DNA of 64,000 bases from Yersinia enterocolitica (GTDB lineage Bacteria; Pseudomonadota; Gammaproteobacteria; Enterobacterales; Enterobacteriaceae). Each line of letters opens with the position of its first letter. Positions within the stretch are counted from its first letter, which is position 1. Shown piece after piece: positions 29,417 to 39,166 of the stretch. Both the position numbers and the translations under genes were made by a program. Location of the stretch: positions 4,278,001-4,342,000 of the forward strand of contig NBTC02000002.1 of the NCBI GenBank assembly GCA_002082245.2, given 5' to 3'. The notes below the pieces were generated by a model. That model was not told where the DNA came from. It worked only from the letters and a program-made list of their open reading frames with translations, and did not search any database.

Positions 29417-32296
29417 ATGACTCAGAATCTCAGCCAGCTTGAACATAACGATGCTTTTATTCAGCGCCATATCGGCTCCTCTGCTGAACAACAGCAACAG
29501 ATGTTGGCCGCCATTGGTGCCAACTCGTTAAGTACATTGATCCAGCAGATTGTTCCGGCAGATATCCAATTGCCAAGCCCACCACAAGTGGGTGATGCCG
29601 CCACTGAACACCAGGCGCTGGCGGAACTTAAAGGGATTGCCAGCCAGAATCAGCGCTATAAATCCTACATCGGCATGGGCTACAGCCCGGTACTGACCCC
29701 GCCGGTTATCCTGCGTAATATGCTGGAGAACCCAGGCTGGTACACCGCTTACACACCTTATCAGCCAGAAGTTTCTCAGGGCCGCCTTGAAGCGCTGTTG
29801 AATTTCCAGCAATTGACACAAGACCTGACGGGGTTGGATCTGGCTTCTGCCTCTTTGCTGGATGAGGCTACTGCTGCGGCAGAATCGATGGCATTAGCCA
29901 AGCGAGCCAGTAAGCTGAAGGACGCTAATCGCTTCTTTGTGGCTGATGATGTTCATCCACAAACGCTGGATGTGGTGCGAACTCGCGCTGAAACTTTTGG
30001 TTTTGAAGTGATTGTCGACCGCGCTGCAAAAGTGCTGGAGCTGGATGGTGTTTTTGGTGTGTTGCTGCAACAAGTAGGCACCACTGGTGAACTGCATGAC
30101 TACAGCGCGCTGCTGTCTGAACTGAAAAAACGTAAAATCATTACCAGCGTGGCTGCCGATATTATGGCGCTGGTGCTGTTGACTGCGCCGGGGACACAAG
30201 GTGCCGATGTGGTATTTGGCTCCGCTCAGCGCTTTGGTGTGCCGATGGGGTATGGCGGCCCACATGCTGCATTCTTTGCCTGCCGTGACGAATTTAAACG
30301 CTCGATGCCGGGCCGCATTATTGGGGTATCACGCGACGCTGCCGGTAATACTGCGTTGCGTATGGCGATGCAGACCCGTGAGCAACATATTCGCCGCGAG
30401 AAAGCTAACTCCAACATCTGTACCTCACAGGTGCTACTGGCCAATATTGCCAGCCTGTATGCGGTTTATCATGGCCCGCAGGGCTTGCAGCGTATCGCTG
30501 GCCGTATTCACCGGATGACCGATATCCTGGCTGCGGGTTTGCAACAAGTAGGCCTGAGTCTCCGTTTCCAGCACTGGTTCGATACCCTGACAGTTGAAGT
30601 CAAAGACAAAGCTACGGTATTGGCTCGTGCATTGAGTTTTGGTATTAACCTGCGCACTGACATTCATGGCGCTGTGGGTATCACGCTGGATGAAACCACC
30701 TCCCGCGAAGATATTCAGGCCCTTTTTGCCCTGTTAGCCGGTGATAGCCACGGCCTGGATATTGACCAGCTTGACGCAAAAGTCAGCCAGAGCAGCCAGT
30801 CGATACAGGCTACGATGCTGCGCCAAGAGCCGATTCTGACCCATCCGGTATTCAATCGTTACCACAGCGAAACCGAAATGATGCGTTATATGCATCGTTT
30901 AGAGCGCAAAGATTTGGCGCTGAATCAGGCGATGATCCCGTTGGGTTCTTGTACCATGAAGTTGAACGCTGCCGCCGAGATGATCCCGATTACCTGGCCG
31001 GAATTCGCTGAGTTACACCCATTCTGCCCGCCGGAGCAAGCGGCCGGTTATCAGCAGATGATTGGTCAACTGTCACAATGGTTGGTGCAACTGACGGGTT
31101 ATGACGCAGTGTGTATGCAACCAAACTCAGGTGCGCAGGGAGAGTATGCCGGTTTGCTGGCTATCCGCCGTTACCACGAAAGTCGCAATCAGGCGAGTCG
31201 CCATATCTGCTTAATACCAAGCTCAGCCCACGGCACTAACCCCGCGTCAGCACAAATGGCCGGTATGTCGGTGGTGGTGGTAGCCTGTGATAAGCAAGGC
31301 AATATCGATTTACATGACTTGCGCCAAAAGGCAGAAGACGCGGGTGATGAGTTGTCTTGCATTATGGTGACCTACCCGTCAACCCACGGCGTGTATGAAG
31401 AAACCATCCGTGAAGTTTGCCAAATCGTTCATCAGTTTGGCGGGCAAGTTTATCTGGATGGCGCGAACATGAATGCGCAGGTTGGCATCACTACGCCGGG
31501 TTATATCGGGGCTGATGTATCGCATCTTAACTTGCACAAAACTTTCTGTATCCCACATGGCGGTGGCGGACCAGGCATGGGGCCAATTGGCGTCAAAGCC
31601 CATTTGGCACCTTTTGTGCCCGGTCACAGTGTGGTGCAAATCGACGGTATGACCACTCAGCAAGGTGCCGTTTCAGCCGCGCCATTTGGTAGTGCATCAA
31701 TTTTACCTATCAGTTGGATGTATATTCGCATGATGGGCGCTGATGGCTTGAAGCAAGCCAGTCAGGTGGCTATTTTGAATGCCAACTACATCGCTACCCG
31801 CCTGAAAGCCGCCTATCCGGTGTTGTATACCGGTCACGATGGCCGTGTGGCACATGAGTGTATTCTGGATATTCGTCCGCTAAAAGAGGCGACCGGTATC
31901 AGTGAAATGGATATCGCTAAACGCCTGATCGATTTCGGTTTTCACGCGCCGACCATGTCGTTCCCGGTTGCCGGAACACTGATGGTGGAGCCGACAGAAT
32001 CAGAAAGCAAAGTGGAACTGGACCGCTTTATCGATGCGATGTTAGCGATTCGTAGCGAGATTGACAAAGTGGCCCAAGGCGAATGGCCGCTGGAAGACAA
32101 CCCGCTGGTGAATGCGCCTCATACTCAGGCGGAGCTGGTGGGGGACTGGCAGCACCCTTACAGCCGTGAGCTGGCTGTGTTCCCGGTTGCAGGTGTGATG
32201 GAGAACAAATACTGGCCAGCGGTGAAACGTTTGGATGATGTGTACGGCGACCGTAATCTGTTCTGCTCATGTGTCCCAATTGCTGATTATGAGTAA
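29417..32296 (+). CDS. gcvP: glycine dehydrogenase (decarboxylating), P protein
   Basis: A 959-residue PLP enzyme that decarboxylates glycine and passes the aminomethyl group to GcvH. It is the single-chain form with two homologous halves; the PLP lysine lies in [18 protein letters not shown] in the second half. Length equals the family. AGGA precedes the ATG. The system supplies one-carbon units and links to serA-derived serine. Confidence 0.97.
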   Translation: MTQNLSQLEHNDAFIQRHIGSSAEQQQQMLAAIGANSLSTLIQQIVPADIQLPSPPQVGDAATEHQALAELKGIASQNQRYKSYIGMGYSPVLTPPVILRNMLENPGWYTAYTPYQPEVSQGRLEALLNFQQLTQDLTGLDLASASLLDEATAAAESMALAKRASKLKDANRFFVADDVHPQTLDVVRTRAETFGFEVIVDRAAKVLELDGVFGVLLQQVGTTGELHDYSALLSELKKRKIITSVAADIMALVLLTAPGTQGADVVFGSAQRFGVPMGYGGPHAAFFACRDEFKRSMPGRIIGVSRDAAGNTALRMAMQTREQHIRREKANSNICTSQVLLANIASLYAVYHGPQGLQRIAGRIHRMTDILAAGLQQVGLSLRFQHWFDTLTVEVKDKATVLARALSFGINLRTDIHGAVGITLDETTSREDIQALFALLAGDSHGLDIDQLDAKVSQSSQSIQATMLRQEPILTHPVFNRYHSETEMMRYMHRLERKDLALNQAMIPLGSCTMKLNAAAEMIPITWPEFAELHPFCPPEQAAGYQQMIGQLSQWLVQLTGYDAVCMQPNSGAQGEYAGLLAIRRYHESRNQASRHICLIPSSAHGTNPASAQMAGMSVVVVACDKQGNIDLHDLRQKAEDAGDELSCIMVTYPSTHGVYEETIREVCQIVHQFGGQVYLDGANMNAQVGITTPGYIGADVSHLNLHKTFCIPHGGGGPGMGPIGVKAHLAPFVPGHSVVQIDGMTTQQGAVSAAPFGSASILPISWMYIRMMGADGLKQASQVAILNANYIATRLKAAYPVLYTGHDGRVAHECILDIRPLKEATGISEMDIAKRLIDFGFHAPTMSFPVAGTLMVEPTESESKVELDRFIDAMLAIRSEIDKVAQGEWPLEDNPLVNAPHTQAELVGDWQHPYSRELAVFPVAGVMENKYWPAVKRLDDVYGDRNLFCSCVPIADYE

Positions 32297-32328
32297 TTTA
32301 AAATAGAGATAAGTTGTGCATGAATCTG

Positions 32329-32351
32329 AGGGTCGCGTATGCGGCCCTTTT
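32329..32351 (+). terminator. intrinsic terminator of gcvTHP
   Basis: AGGGTCGC, loop GTAT, GCGGCCCT, then TTT. Confidence 0.8.
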
Positions 32352-32424
32352 GCTATGTTGATTATCTCGCCAGTATTGGCATGCTAGTTTGGCAACTCTT
32401 TATCGCAGCATAGGGAACCGGGAT

Positions 32425-33174
32425 ATGAATAAGAAAGTTGCATTAGTGACGGGCGGCAGCCGGGGAATTGGTCGTGCGACCGCATTGCTGTTGGCAAAAC
32501 ATGGTTATCGGGTGGCGGTCAATTATATCAATGACCAGCAGGCCGCGCGGCAGGTGGTGGCGGAGATAGCGGCTGCGGGAGGGTTGGCGATTGCGTTACA
32601 GGCGGATATTGCTGATGAATCACAGGTTGTGGCGCTGTTTGAACAACTTGAGGCGCAACTGGGGCCAATCAGTGCATTAGTGAATAATGCCGGTATTCTG
32701 TTCCCACAAACCAGTATTGAAGGCTTGACCGCCGAACGTATTAACCGAGTGCTAACGACCAATGTGACAGGGTATTTCTTATGCAGTCGCGAGGCGGTTA
32801 AACGCATGGCTATGCGCCATGGTGGCCATGGTGGGGCAATTGTTAATGTTTCTTCTGCCGCGTCCCGCCTTGGTGCGCCGGGGGAATATTTGGATTATGC
32901 GGCCTCCAAAGGGGCTATTGATACACTGACCATCGGTTTGTCGCTGGAGGTGGCGGCTGAGGGGATTAGGGTTAACGGGGTACGGCCAGGTGTTATCTAT
33001 ACCGATATCCATGCCAGTGGTGGTGAACCCGGGCGGGTTGACCGGATCCAAAGCTTGTTACCCATGAAACGGGGTGGTCACCCACATGAAGTTGCTGAGG
33101 CGATTGTTTGGTTGCTGTCAGACTGTGCCTCTTATGTCACCGGCAGTGTATTGGACCTGGCGGGCGGAAAATAA
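32425..33174 (+). CDS. ygfF: SDR-family oxidoreductase YgfF
   Basis: A 249-residue short-chain dehydrogenase/reductase. It has the NAD(P) motif TGGSRGIG, NNAG, and the catalytic YAASKGA with the upstream serine in NVSSAAS. Closely resembles E. coli YgfF, including the STNVTGYFLC-like region. I chose the ATG at 32425 preceded by GGGAT. The natural substrate is unknown. In E. coli bglA lies between gcvP and ygfF; here there is none. Confidence 0.9.
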   Translation: MNKKVALVTGGSRGIGRATALLLAKHGYRVAVNYINDQQAARQVVAEIAAAGGLAIALQADIADESQVVALFEQLEAQLGPISALVNNAGILFPQTSIEGLTAERINRVLTTNVTGYFLCSREAVKRMAMRHGGHGGAIVNVSSAASRLGAPGEYLDYAASKGAIDTLTIGLSLEVAAEGIRVNGVRPGVIYTDIHASGGEPGRVDRIQSLLPMKRGGHPHEVAEAIVWLLSDCASYVTGSVLDLAGGK

Positions 33175-33179
33175 AACAG

Positions 33180-33221
33180 ATGCGGTTTGCCAGTCGATTG
33201 ACATAGCTGGCCTAACCGCAT
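33180..33221. terminator. hairpin between convergent ygfF and HD gene
   Basis: ATGCGGTT-GCCAG pairs with CTGGC-AACCGCAT around a 13-nt loop. Both genes end within a few dozen bases, so a two-way terminator is likely although T runs are lacking. Confidence 0.55.
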
Positions 33222-33235
33222 GTACTTCAACATGA

Positions 33236-33844
33236 TTATTTCAGCCAGCCCTTTTGCTGCGCAGCCTGTAACTGGGGCAGTAAATATTGCCAGATCTGAG
33301 GATAGCGCTCAGCGACTCGTTGGTTGCGATCCAGCACTTGTTGCAAACGGATACCATTTTCTATCCAGCTTTGCCCTTCGGTATGCAGGTTAATCAGCAT
33401 TGGCAAAATGCGGTCCAGCACGGTCGCAAAGCACGCATCGGCGGTTTCTTCTGCTTCATATTCGTCCCACAGCGCGGTAAATTGCGCGTTTAAAGCGGGA
33501 GGGAGCATACCGAATAACCGTTTAGCCGCGGCCACTTCTTGTTCATGAATGGCGGCTCTGGCGGCCAAATCATAAACGATGACATCACCGGCATCGATTT
33601 CAACAATATCGTGCAGCAGTGCCATTTGAATTACGCGGTTGATATCAACATCCGGGCCTGCATAGGGGGCCAGACTCATTGCCGCCACCGCAAAATGCCA
33701 ACTGTGCTCAGCGGAGTTTTCCTGCCGTAAGCTGGCAATCACTTTGGTGCGGCGCTGTATATCTTTTAGCTTATCAACTTCCATCAGAAACTGGACAGTC
33801 TCGGTCAGGGGGCCAAAATCCAGAACTGGCAGTGTTAATGACAT
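33236..33844 (-). CDS. HD-domain phosphohydrolase, YfbR-like
   Basis: A 202-residue HD-superfamily protein with metal ligands in AEHSWHFA, the HD pair in ALLHDIVEID and a later aspartate in VLDRILP. The overall type is that of YfbR/YGK1 5'-deoxynucleotidases, but orthology to YfbR is not established. The ATG at 33844 has GAGGG nine nt upstream; a TTG three codons earlier is the only alternative. E. coli has no gene here. Confidence 0.8.
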   Translation of the reverse strand: MSLTLPVLDFGPLTETVQFLMEVDKLKDIQRRTKVIASLRQENSAEHSWHFAVAAMSLAPYAGPDVDINRVIQMALLHDIVEIDAGDVIVYDLAARAAIHEQEVAAAKRLFGMLPPALNAQFTALWDEYEAEETADACFATVLDRILPMLINLHTEGQSWIENGIRLQQVLDRNQRVAERYPQIWQYLLPQLQAAQQKGWLK

Positions 33845-34019
33845 AACAAACAACCCTCAAATCAGATAAAGGTAGACCGGTAATACGTTACCTGATTATC
33901 TGCAATTACTCTGTTCTTTTTGCTTCATCTGGCGATAGACATGGCGAGTTACATGTATTGACAGAATATTTAAGCTTACACGTGTACACTGGAATCATTC
34001 TCAGTTAACCTGAGTGCAG

Positions 34020-34107
34020 TATATTTGCGCAATTGGCTACCTACCGTGCCGCTCATCGGGATTGATTACCTTGCAGCTTGACTGCAACGCCAATGTCTTT
34101 GGGTATA
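34020..34107. repeat. degenerate partial ERIC (trhA leader)
   Basis: Only fragments match: GCTCATCGGGATTGATTACCTTGC, split here by drift, plus GCAACGCCAATGTCTTTGGGTATA at the right end. The left half is missing. Lies ~28 nt before the trhA start. Confidence 0.55.
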
Positions 34108-34135
34108 CAACAGCTAATATTCAGGATAATAAGTA

Positions 34136-34849
34136 TTGAATAATAAATCAGTTACACCCTCTGCTACAGTTACACCACCTACTTCTGCGGCCCCCTCGAT
34201 ATTGTCACCGGCCACAACGACCCCAGCCTATCCATGGGCAGAAGAGATAGCTAATAGCATTAGCCATGGTATTGGTGTGGTGTTTGGAATTATCGGGCTG
34301 GTGTTGCTTTTGGTGCAGGCAGTAGACAGTGGTGCTGATACCAAAGCGCTAACCAGCTATAGCTTGTATGGCGGCAGTATTATTTTGCTTTTTCTGGCAT
34401 CAACACTGTATCACGCCGTGCCACACCGTAAGGCGAAGCTCTGGCTACAGAAGTTTGACCACTGTGCCATTTATATTTTGATTGCCGGCACTTATACCCC
34501 CTTTCTGCTGGTGGGATTGGATTCGCCACTGGCCAGAGGGTTAATGGCGGTCATTTGGGGGCTGGCGCTGTTCGGTGTGATATTTAAGCTGGCTTTTGCT
34601 CATCGATTTGAGGTGTTGTCGCTCGTGACTTACCTAACGATGGGCTGGTTATCACTGATTGTGATTTATCAGCTGGCGGTGAAACTTGAAATTGGCGGGT
34701 TGGCATTACTGACTATTGGCGGCTTGCTTTACACTTTAGGGGTGGTTTTCTACGCCTCTAAGCGTATCCGTTTCGGTCATGCTATCTGGCATGGTTTTGT
34801 GTTGGGTGGCAGTGTCTGCCACTTTATGGCGATCTATTTGTACGTTTGA
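34136..34849 (+). CDS. trhA: hemolysin III family membrane protein TrhA
   Basis: A 237-residue PAQR/HlyIII family inner-membrane protein with seven hydrophobic segments (also YqfA in E. coli). The family motif [13 protein letters not shown], the STLYHAVPH histidine and [14 protein letters not shown] are present. The start is TTG at 34136, with AGGAT ten nt upstream; no ATG exists before the conserved core. The first ~30 residues are a proline/threonine-rich tail absent in E. coli. In E. coli the protein affects membrane energetics. Confidence 0.87.
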   Translation: MNNKSVTPSATVTPPTSAAPSILSPATTTPAYPWAEEIANSISHGIGVVFGIIGLVLLLVQAVDSGADTKALTSYSLYGGSIILLFLASTLYHAVPHRKAKLWLQKFDHCAIYILIAGTYTPFLLVGLDSPLARGLMAVIWGLALFGVIFKLAFAHRFEVLSLVTYLTMGWLSLIVIYQLAVKLEIGGLALLTIGGLLYTLGVVFYASKRIRFGHAIWHGFVLGGSVCHFMAIYLYV

Positions 34850-34872
34850 TGCTGTAGCCACATGCATAAATT

Positions 34873-34892
34873 GAGGCCGGATAACCGGCCTC
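34873..34892. terminator. hairpin between convergent trhA and ygfZ
   Basis: GAGGCCGG, loop ATAA, CCGGCCTC: perfect 8-bp GC stem without a strong T run. Confidence 0.65.
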
Positions 34893-34906
34893 TGGTTCGA
34901 GTAAGA

Positions 34907-35899
34907 CTACTTCTCATCACTCAGTGAGTAGGGCAACGGCTGAATAGTCAGCACACTGCCAACATCATCGCGCACTCGTAGCACACTGTCTGCCGCCAGA
35001 TCGTTGTTCAACACCGCCTGCACCCACACAGTGCCATCACTGAGTTGAATTGCGGCTAACACGGAACCGGTACGACGCCAGTTCTCACCTAATTGCCACT
35101 CTAAATCTTCACCGGCTGCCGGTACACGGCTGGCAGCACCCGCTAACCAGTACAGCGCGCGTTTGTTGGCTCCGCGGTATTTGGCTCTGGCCACCATCTC
35201 CTGCCCGGTGTAACAACCTTTACTGAAGCTAATGCCATTCAACGCCTGAATATTGGTGGCTTGAGGAATAAACTGCGCGCTGCTGTCAGTATCAATAATT
35301 GGCAAGCCTGCTTCAATATCCAGCGCCAGCCACTGTTTACTGTTGTTAAACTGCGCGCGGTCGGCCAGTGTTTCTACTAGTTGCTGGGCTTGCGCGGCAT
35401 CAGTTACCAGCAAAAAACGCTCGGCGGGGAGTGAGAAATGCAACAGTGTGTTATTACCTTGCTGGGTCACCGGATGCTCGGCACTCGGTAATTCGGCAAA
35501 AACCTCAGCCAGCGCAGTTTTCGCCTCTGCCCCTGCAATGCCTAACAGAACGGCGTCAGGCTGTGCAGCAATAGCCACTTTAGAGAACACGGCATATTTC
35601 TTGAGTTCGCTTAACTGGTTATCCAGCAGGCTGCGGCGCTCAATAAATGCCAACCCCTCGCCACGATAAAATAGCCGCAGGTTGCTCCACATTTTCCCTT
35701 TAGCATCACAATGGGCGCACAGGATATGCTGGTCGGTGGACAGAGCATCGATATCCGCAGTAACTTGCCCTTGCAGATATTTCACTCGGTCAGCGCCAGT
35801 TAAGGTAATGAGCGCCCAGTCATCGAGCGAGATGAGTGTTAATGGCAGCCCGGAAGAGGCGACCGGTGGTTGTGCAGAGAACGGAGTGTTATGTGCCAT
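34907..35899 (-). CDS. ygfZ: tRNA-modifying / Fe-S repair protein YgfZ
   Basis: A 330-residue folate-binding protein of the GcvT-like fold, needed for activity of some iron-sulfur enzymes such as MiaB. The signature KGCYTGQE is at 227-234 with the essential C229. The start at 35899 ([10 protein letters not shown]) matches the Yersinia protein length; a longer frame starting ten codons upstream has no support. Divergent from sdhE. Confidence 0.95.
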   Translation of the reverse strand: MAHNTPFSAQPPVASSGLPLTLISLDDWALITLTGADRVKYLQGQVTADIDALSTDQHILCAHCDAKGKMWSNLRLFYRGEGLAFIERRSLLDNQLSELKKYAVFSKVAIAAQPDAVLLGIAGAEAKTALAEVFAELPSAEHPVTQQGNNTLLHFSLPAERFLLVTDAAQAQQLVETLADRAQFNNSKQWLALDIEAGLPIIDTDSSAQFIPQATNIQALNGISFSKGCYTGQEMVARAKYRGANKRALYWLAGAASRVPAAGEDLEWQLGENWRRTGSVLAAIQLSDGTVWVQAVLNNDLAADSVLRVRDDVGSVLTIQPLPYSLSDEK

Positions 35900-36265
35900 G
35901 CTTACCTGCAAATGAAAAGTATCTGCCAATGAATAGCACCTGCCAAGGCGGTGCCGTGAGCTTATGTCCCAATGGTAAAATAGCGGAGTAGCTTTGCAAG
36001 CAGTTATTCCACGGATTGGTCATTATTATCCAATATCTAAATTAACCGACATCTGAGGTACAATGACCGCAGATTCTGCAACAGCATGTTAAAGGTGTTT
36101 GAAAAAAACAGCATTTGCTGAGCATTTAGCATCTTAAAATGACAATTCAACGGTGATAATCTTCCCGTTGGATGTATCAAATTGTTACTCTAGCAACGCA
36201 CCGAATCAGGCGCTTATTGGCGGCCGGGTTCGGATAATATCCTTCACTGAGGAGTCAATCAGGAC
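35900..36265. other. ygfZ-sdhE divergent promoter region
   Basis: About 365 nt between two divergent genes. I see AT-rich promoter-like sequence and a GAGGAG ribosome site for sdhE but no repeat, small RNA or operator I can support. Confidence 0.45.
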
Positions 36266-36532
36266 ATGGAAATCGATAATAAGGCCCGTATTCACTGGGC
36301 GTGCCGTCGTGGTATGCGTGAACTTGATATCTCTATCATGCCGTTTTTTGAACATGAGTATGATGGCTTGAGTAATAACGAGAAGCAGGCATTTATTCGC
36401 TTACTTGAGTGCGATGACCCAGACTTATTCAACTGGCTGATGAATCACGGGGAGCCGCAGGATAGCGAGCTGCGTCAGATGGTCAAACTGATTCAAACAC
36501 GAAATAAAGCCCGTGGCCCAGTGGCGATGTGA
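36266..36532 (+). CDS. sdhE: FAD assembly factor SdhE
   Basis: An 88-residue flavinylation factor that helps attach FAD to succinate dehydrogenase and fumarate reductase. The conserved RGxxE motif is R15-G16-M-R-E19 ([11 protein letters not shown]). The family was first described in Serratia. It overlaps cptA by 20 nt, so the two are translationally coupled, and cptA in turn overlaps creB. Confidence 0.95.
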   Translation: MEIDNKARIHWACRRGMRELDISIMPFFEHEYDGLSNNEKQAFIRLLECDDPDLFNWLMNHGEPQDSELRQMVKLIQTRNKARGPVAM

Positions 36533-36941
36533 TTTGCGGGTATCCTGGCACACTCAACTCTTCTCTTTATTGTCTCATGGTGTTTTAGTGATACTTACCT
36601 TGGTTGCGCCTTGGCCTCAAGGGTATACCGCATTGTGGTTGGTATTGCTGACGCTGGTAGTGTTTGAGTGTATCCGCAGCCAGAAAAATATTACGTCCTG
36701 TCAAGGCGAGATCCGGTTGAAACCCGGCAATTTGGTACTATGGAAAAGGCTCGAATGGATCGTGGCCAAACAGCCATGGATTACCCGTTATGGCGTGTTA
36801 TTAAATCTACAGCAGTCGAGCAGCCGTTCAGCCCGTAAGCGGTTGTGGCTGGCCGCCGACAGTATGTCAGAAGATGAGTGGCGGCAATTATGTCAGCTAT
36901 TGCGGCATTCATTTGGCTCAGATGAGGGGATGAATCAATGA
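36513..36941 (+). CDS. cptA: inner-membrane protein CptA (YgfX)
   Basis: A 142-residue protein with two hydrophobic segments (residues ~17-55) and a soluble C-terminal region. E. coli YgfX/CptA was described as a toxin acting on MreB and FtsZ with SdhE (CptB) as antidote; later work places SdhE in flavinylation, so the toxin role is debated. Its start lies inside sdhE and its stop codon overlaps the creB start as ATGA. Confidence 0.88.
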   Translation: MAQWRCDLRVSWHTQLFSLLSHGVLVILTLVAPWPQGYTALWLVLLTLVVFECIRSQKNITSCQGEIRLKPGNLVLWKRLEWIVAKQPWITRYGVLLNLQQSSSRSARKRLWLAADSMSEDEWRQLCQLLRHSFGSDEGMNQ

Positions 36942-37633
36942 AACCCTTAATCTGGCTGGTAGAGGATGAACCAAGTATCGCTGATACGCTGATTTATACC
37001 TTAGAAAGCGAAGGTTTTACCCTCCGGTGGTTTGACCGGGGGGAACCGGCGCTGGCAGCACTGGCGGATGGCCGGCCCGCTTTAGCGATAGTGGATGTTG
37101 GCTTACCTGATATCAATGGTTTTGACCTGTGCCGCCGTCTATTGGCGCGCGAACCCGCGCTGCCGGTGGTATTTCTTACCGCCCGTAGTGAAGAACTGGA
37201 TCGCATTGTCGGGCTGGAGATTGGTGCCGATGATTATATTGCTAAGCCCTTCTCACCCCGTGAAGTGAGTGCCCGCGTGCGCACGGTATTGCGGCGCTTA
37301 CAAAAATCACAAATTCTGGCCGCCTCTGCTATGGTGCATCAATTCGGTGATTTCACCCTGGATGAGGCCGGCGCGCGGGTGACCTATCATCAGCAGCCTC
37401 TCTGGCTCACCCGCTATGAATATCTGTTACTGAAAACCTTATTACTGGCCCCCGAGCGCATATTTTCACGTCAGCAACTGATGGATATTGTTTGGGCGCA
37501 GGCAGAAGAGAGTCAGGACCGTACTGTCGATACCCACATTAAAACCCTGCGCTCAAAATTGCGTATGGCTTACGATGAGGAGTCACCAATCCGCACTCAT
37601 CGTGGGTTGGGCTATAGTCTGAGTTACCGATGA
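36938..37633 (+). CDS. creB: response regulator CreB
   Basis: A 231-residue OmpR/PhoB-type response regulator. The receiver domain has the acidic pair ED at 9-10, phospho-acceptor D53 (VDVGLPD) and K in IAKPFSP; the winged helix ends with TVDTHIKTLRSKLR and HRGLGYSLSYR. Identified as CreB by sequence type and by the following creC and creD. Start overlaps cptA by 4 nt. CreB targets carry the cre tag TTCACnnnnnnTTCAC. Confidence 0.9.
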   Translation: MKPLIWLVEDEPSIADTLIYTLESEGFTLRWFDRGEPALAALADGRPALAIVDVGLPDINGFDLCRRLLAREPALPVVFLTARSEELDRIVGLEIGADDYIAKPFSPREVSARVRTVLRRLQKSQILAASAMVHQFGDFTLDEAGARVTYHQQPLWLTRYEYLLLKTLLLAPERIFSRQQLMDIVWAQAEESQDRTVDTHIKTLRSKLRMAYDEESPIRTHRGLGYSLSYR

Positions 37634-37646
37634 TGAAGAGTCAGCG

Positions 37647-39074
37647 ATGAAAATCGGCGTGCGCTTACTGCTAGGTTACTTTCTGATAGTGGCCATTGCC
37701 GGTTATTTTGTTATTCGTATTTTCGTACAAGAGGTGAAACCTGGCGTCCGGCGCGCCACCGAAGGCACATTAGTGGATACCGCCACACTACTGGCACAGT
37801 TTGCCCGGCAAGATATGCTGCTGGATAACGTTGCCAGTGGTCAATTGGCACAAGCGTTTGCTTCGCTAAATTTGCGGCCAATAGGTGCCAATATTGAAGG
37901 TATTCGCAAGGATCGTAACGAATATCGCGTTTATCTGACGGATACCGACGGACGGGTGATTTTTGATTCATCGGGTAAAGCGGTAGGGCAAGATTATTCG
38001 CGCTGGAATGATGTTTGGCTGACGCTACGCGGTGAATATGGCGCACGCAGCACCCGTACCAATCCCGCAGATGAACAAAGTTCGGTAATGTATGTGGCGG
38101 CACCGGTCATTGCTGAAAACAAAATCATTGGGGTGCTCAGTGTGGGTAAACCCAATATTTCCATGGCGCCCGTTATCAAACGCAGTGAGCGTAAGATCTT
38201 GTTGGCTGGTGGTGTCTTGCTCGGTATTGCTCTGCTGATTGGCTTGGGCTTCGTATGGTGGATAAACCGCGCTATCGGCAAATTGGTAGATTACGCTGAG
38301 CGGGTGGCCGAGGGGCAGGTTGTGGCGCTGCCAGCGATCGGCAGTAGCGAGTTGAATGATTTGGCCCGCGCACTGGAAAGTATGCGTCTTAAATTGGATG
38401 GCAAAGCCTACATCGAACAATATGTTCACACCATGACTCATGAGCTGAAAAGCCCATTAGCCGCCATTACCGGTGCAGCTGAACTGCTACGTGAGTCGCC
38501 CCCGCCAGCCACCGCCCAGCGGTTTATTGTTAATATTGAGCAGCAAAGTGCACGCATCCGGCAACTAGTAGATAAAATGTTGGTGCAGGCACGGCTCGAG
38601 AGCCGGGTTGATTTACAATTTTCTCCATTGGATATCAGTCACATACTCAAGCAAACCTTCAGTGCGAAAGAGGCACAAGCTGTCAGCCGCGGTATTTGCC
38701 TGCAACTAAAAAGCGCCGATAGCGCAATATTAACCGGGGATGGGTTATTACTCAGTCAGGCGCTGACCAATCTGATTGATAATGCACTGGATTTCACGCC
38801 TTTGGGCGGGGCCGTGATACTCAGTGGCGATCGGCATGAGGGGGAGTATCTGATAACGGTTGAAGATAATGGCAGCGGTATTCCCGATTACGCTCAAGAG
38901 AGAATTTTCGACCGTTTTTATTCATTACCAAGGGCCGATAGCCCGAAAAGTACTGGCTTGGGGCTGAATTTTGTGCGCGAGGTGGCCGCTATTCATCGCG
39001 GGCGGATTTCGCTGGAGAACCGCTTGCCACAAGGGGTGAGTGCCTATTTAACGTTGCCGCTGGATGCCACATGA
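37647..39074 (+). CDS. creC: sensor kinase CreC
   Basis: A 475-residue membrane histidine kinase. Two membrane segments (about residues 7-25 and 186-205) flank a periplasmic sensor region; a HAMP-like linker precedes the dimerisation domain with H265 (TMTHELKSPLAAITG). N, G1 and G2 boxes are NLIDNALDF, VEDNGSGIPD and STGLGLNFV. It phosphorylates CreB in response to growth conditions such as minimal medium or fermentation. 13 nt after creB. Confidence 0.9.
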   Translation: MKIGVRLLLGYFLIVAIAGYFVIRIFVQEVKPGVRRATEGTLVDTATLLAQFARQDMLLDNVASGQLAQAFASLNLRPIGANIEGIRKDRNEYRVYLTDTDGRVIFDSSGKAVGQDYSRWNDVWLTLRGEYGARSTRTNPADEQSSVMYVAAPVIAENKIIGVLSVGKPNISMAPVIKRSERKILLAGGVLLGIALLIGLGFVWWINRAIGKLVDYAERVAEGQVVALPAIGSSELNDLARALESMRLKLDGKAYIEQYVHTMTHELKSPLAAITGAAELLRESPPPATAQRFIVNIEQQSARIRQLVDKMLVQARLESRVDLQFSPLDISHILKQTFSAKEAQAVSRGICLQLKSADSAILTGDGLLLSQALTNLIDNALDFTPLGGAVILSGDRHEGEYLITVEDNGSGIPDYAQERIFDRFYSLPRADSPKSTGLGLNFVREVAAIHRGRISLENRLPQGVSAYLTLPLDAT

Positions 39075-39083
39075 TTGGCTGAC

Positions 39084-39099
39084 TTCACCTTCACTTCAC
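39084..39099 (+). promoter_or_regulatory. cre tag (CreB-binding site) of creD
   Basis: TTCAC CTTCAC TTCAC fits TTCACnnnnnnTTCAC exactly. Two more TTCAC copies follow at 39116-39125. It lies 68 nt before the creD start and just after the creC stop, as expected for a CreB-activated promoter. Confidence 0.9.
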
Positions 39100-39166
39100 A
39101 TAGCCTCATTCTGCTTTCACTTCACTGACTTAAGCTGCTCTCCTGACCTTAAAAGGAGCGCAAGTC

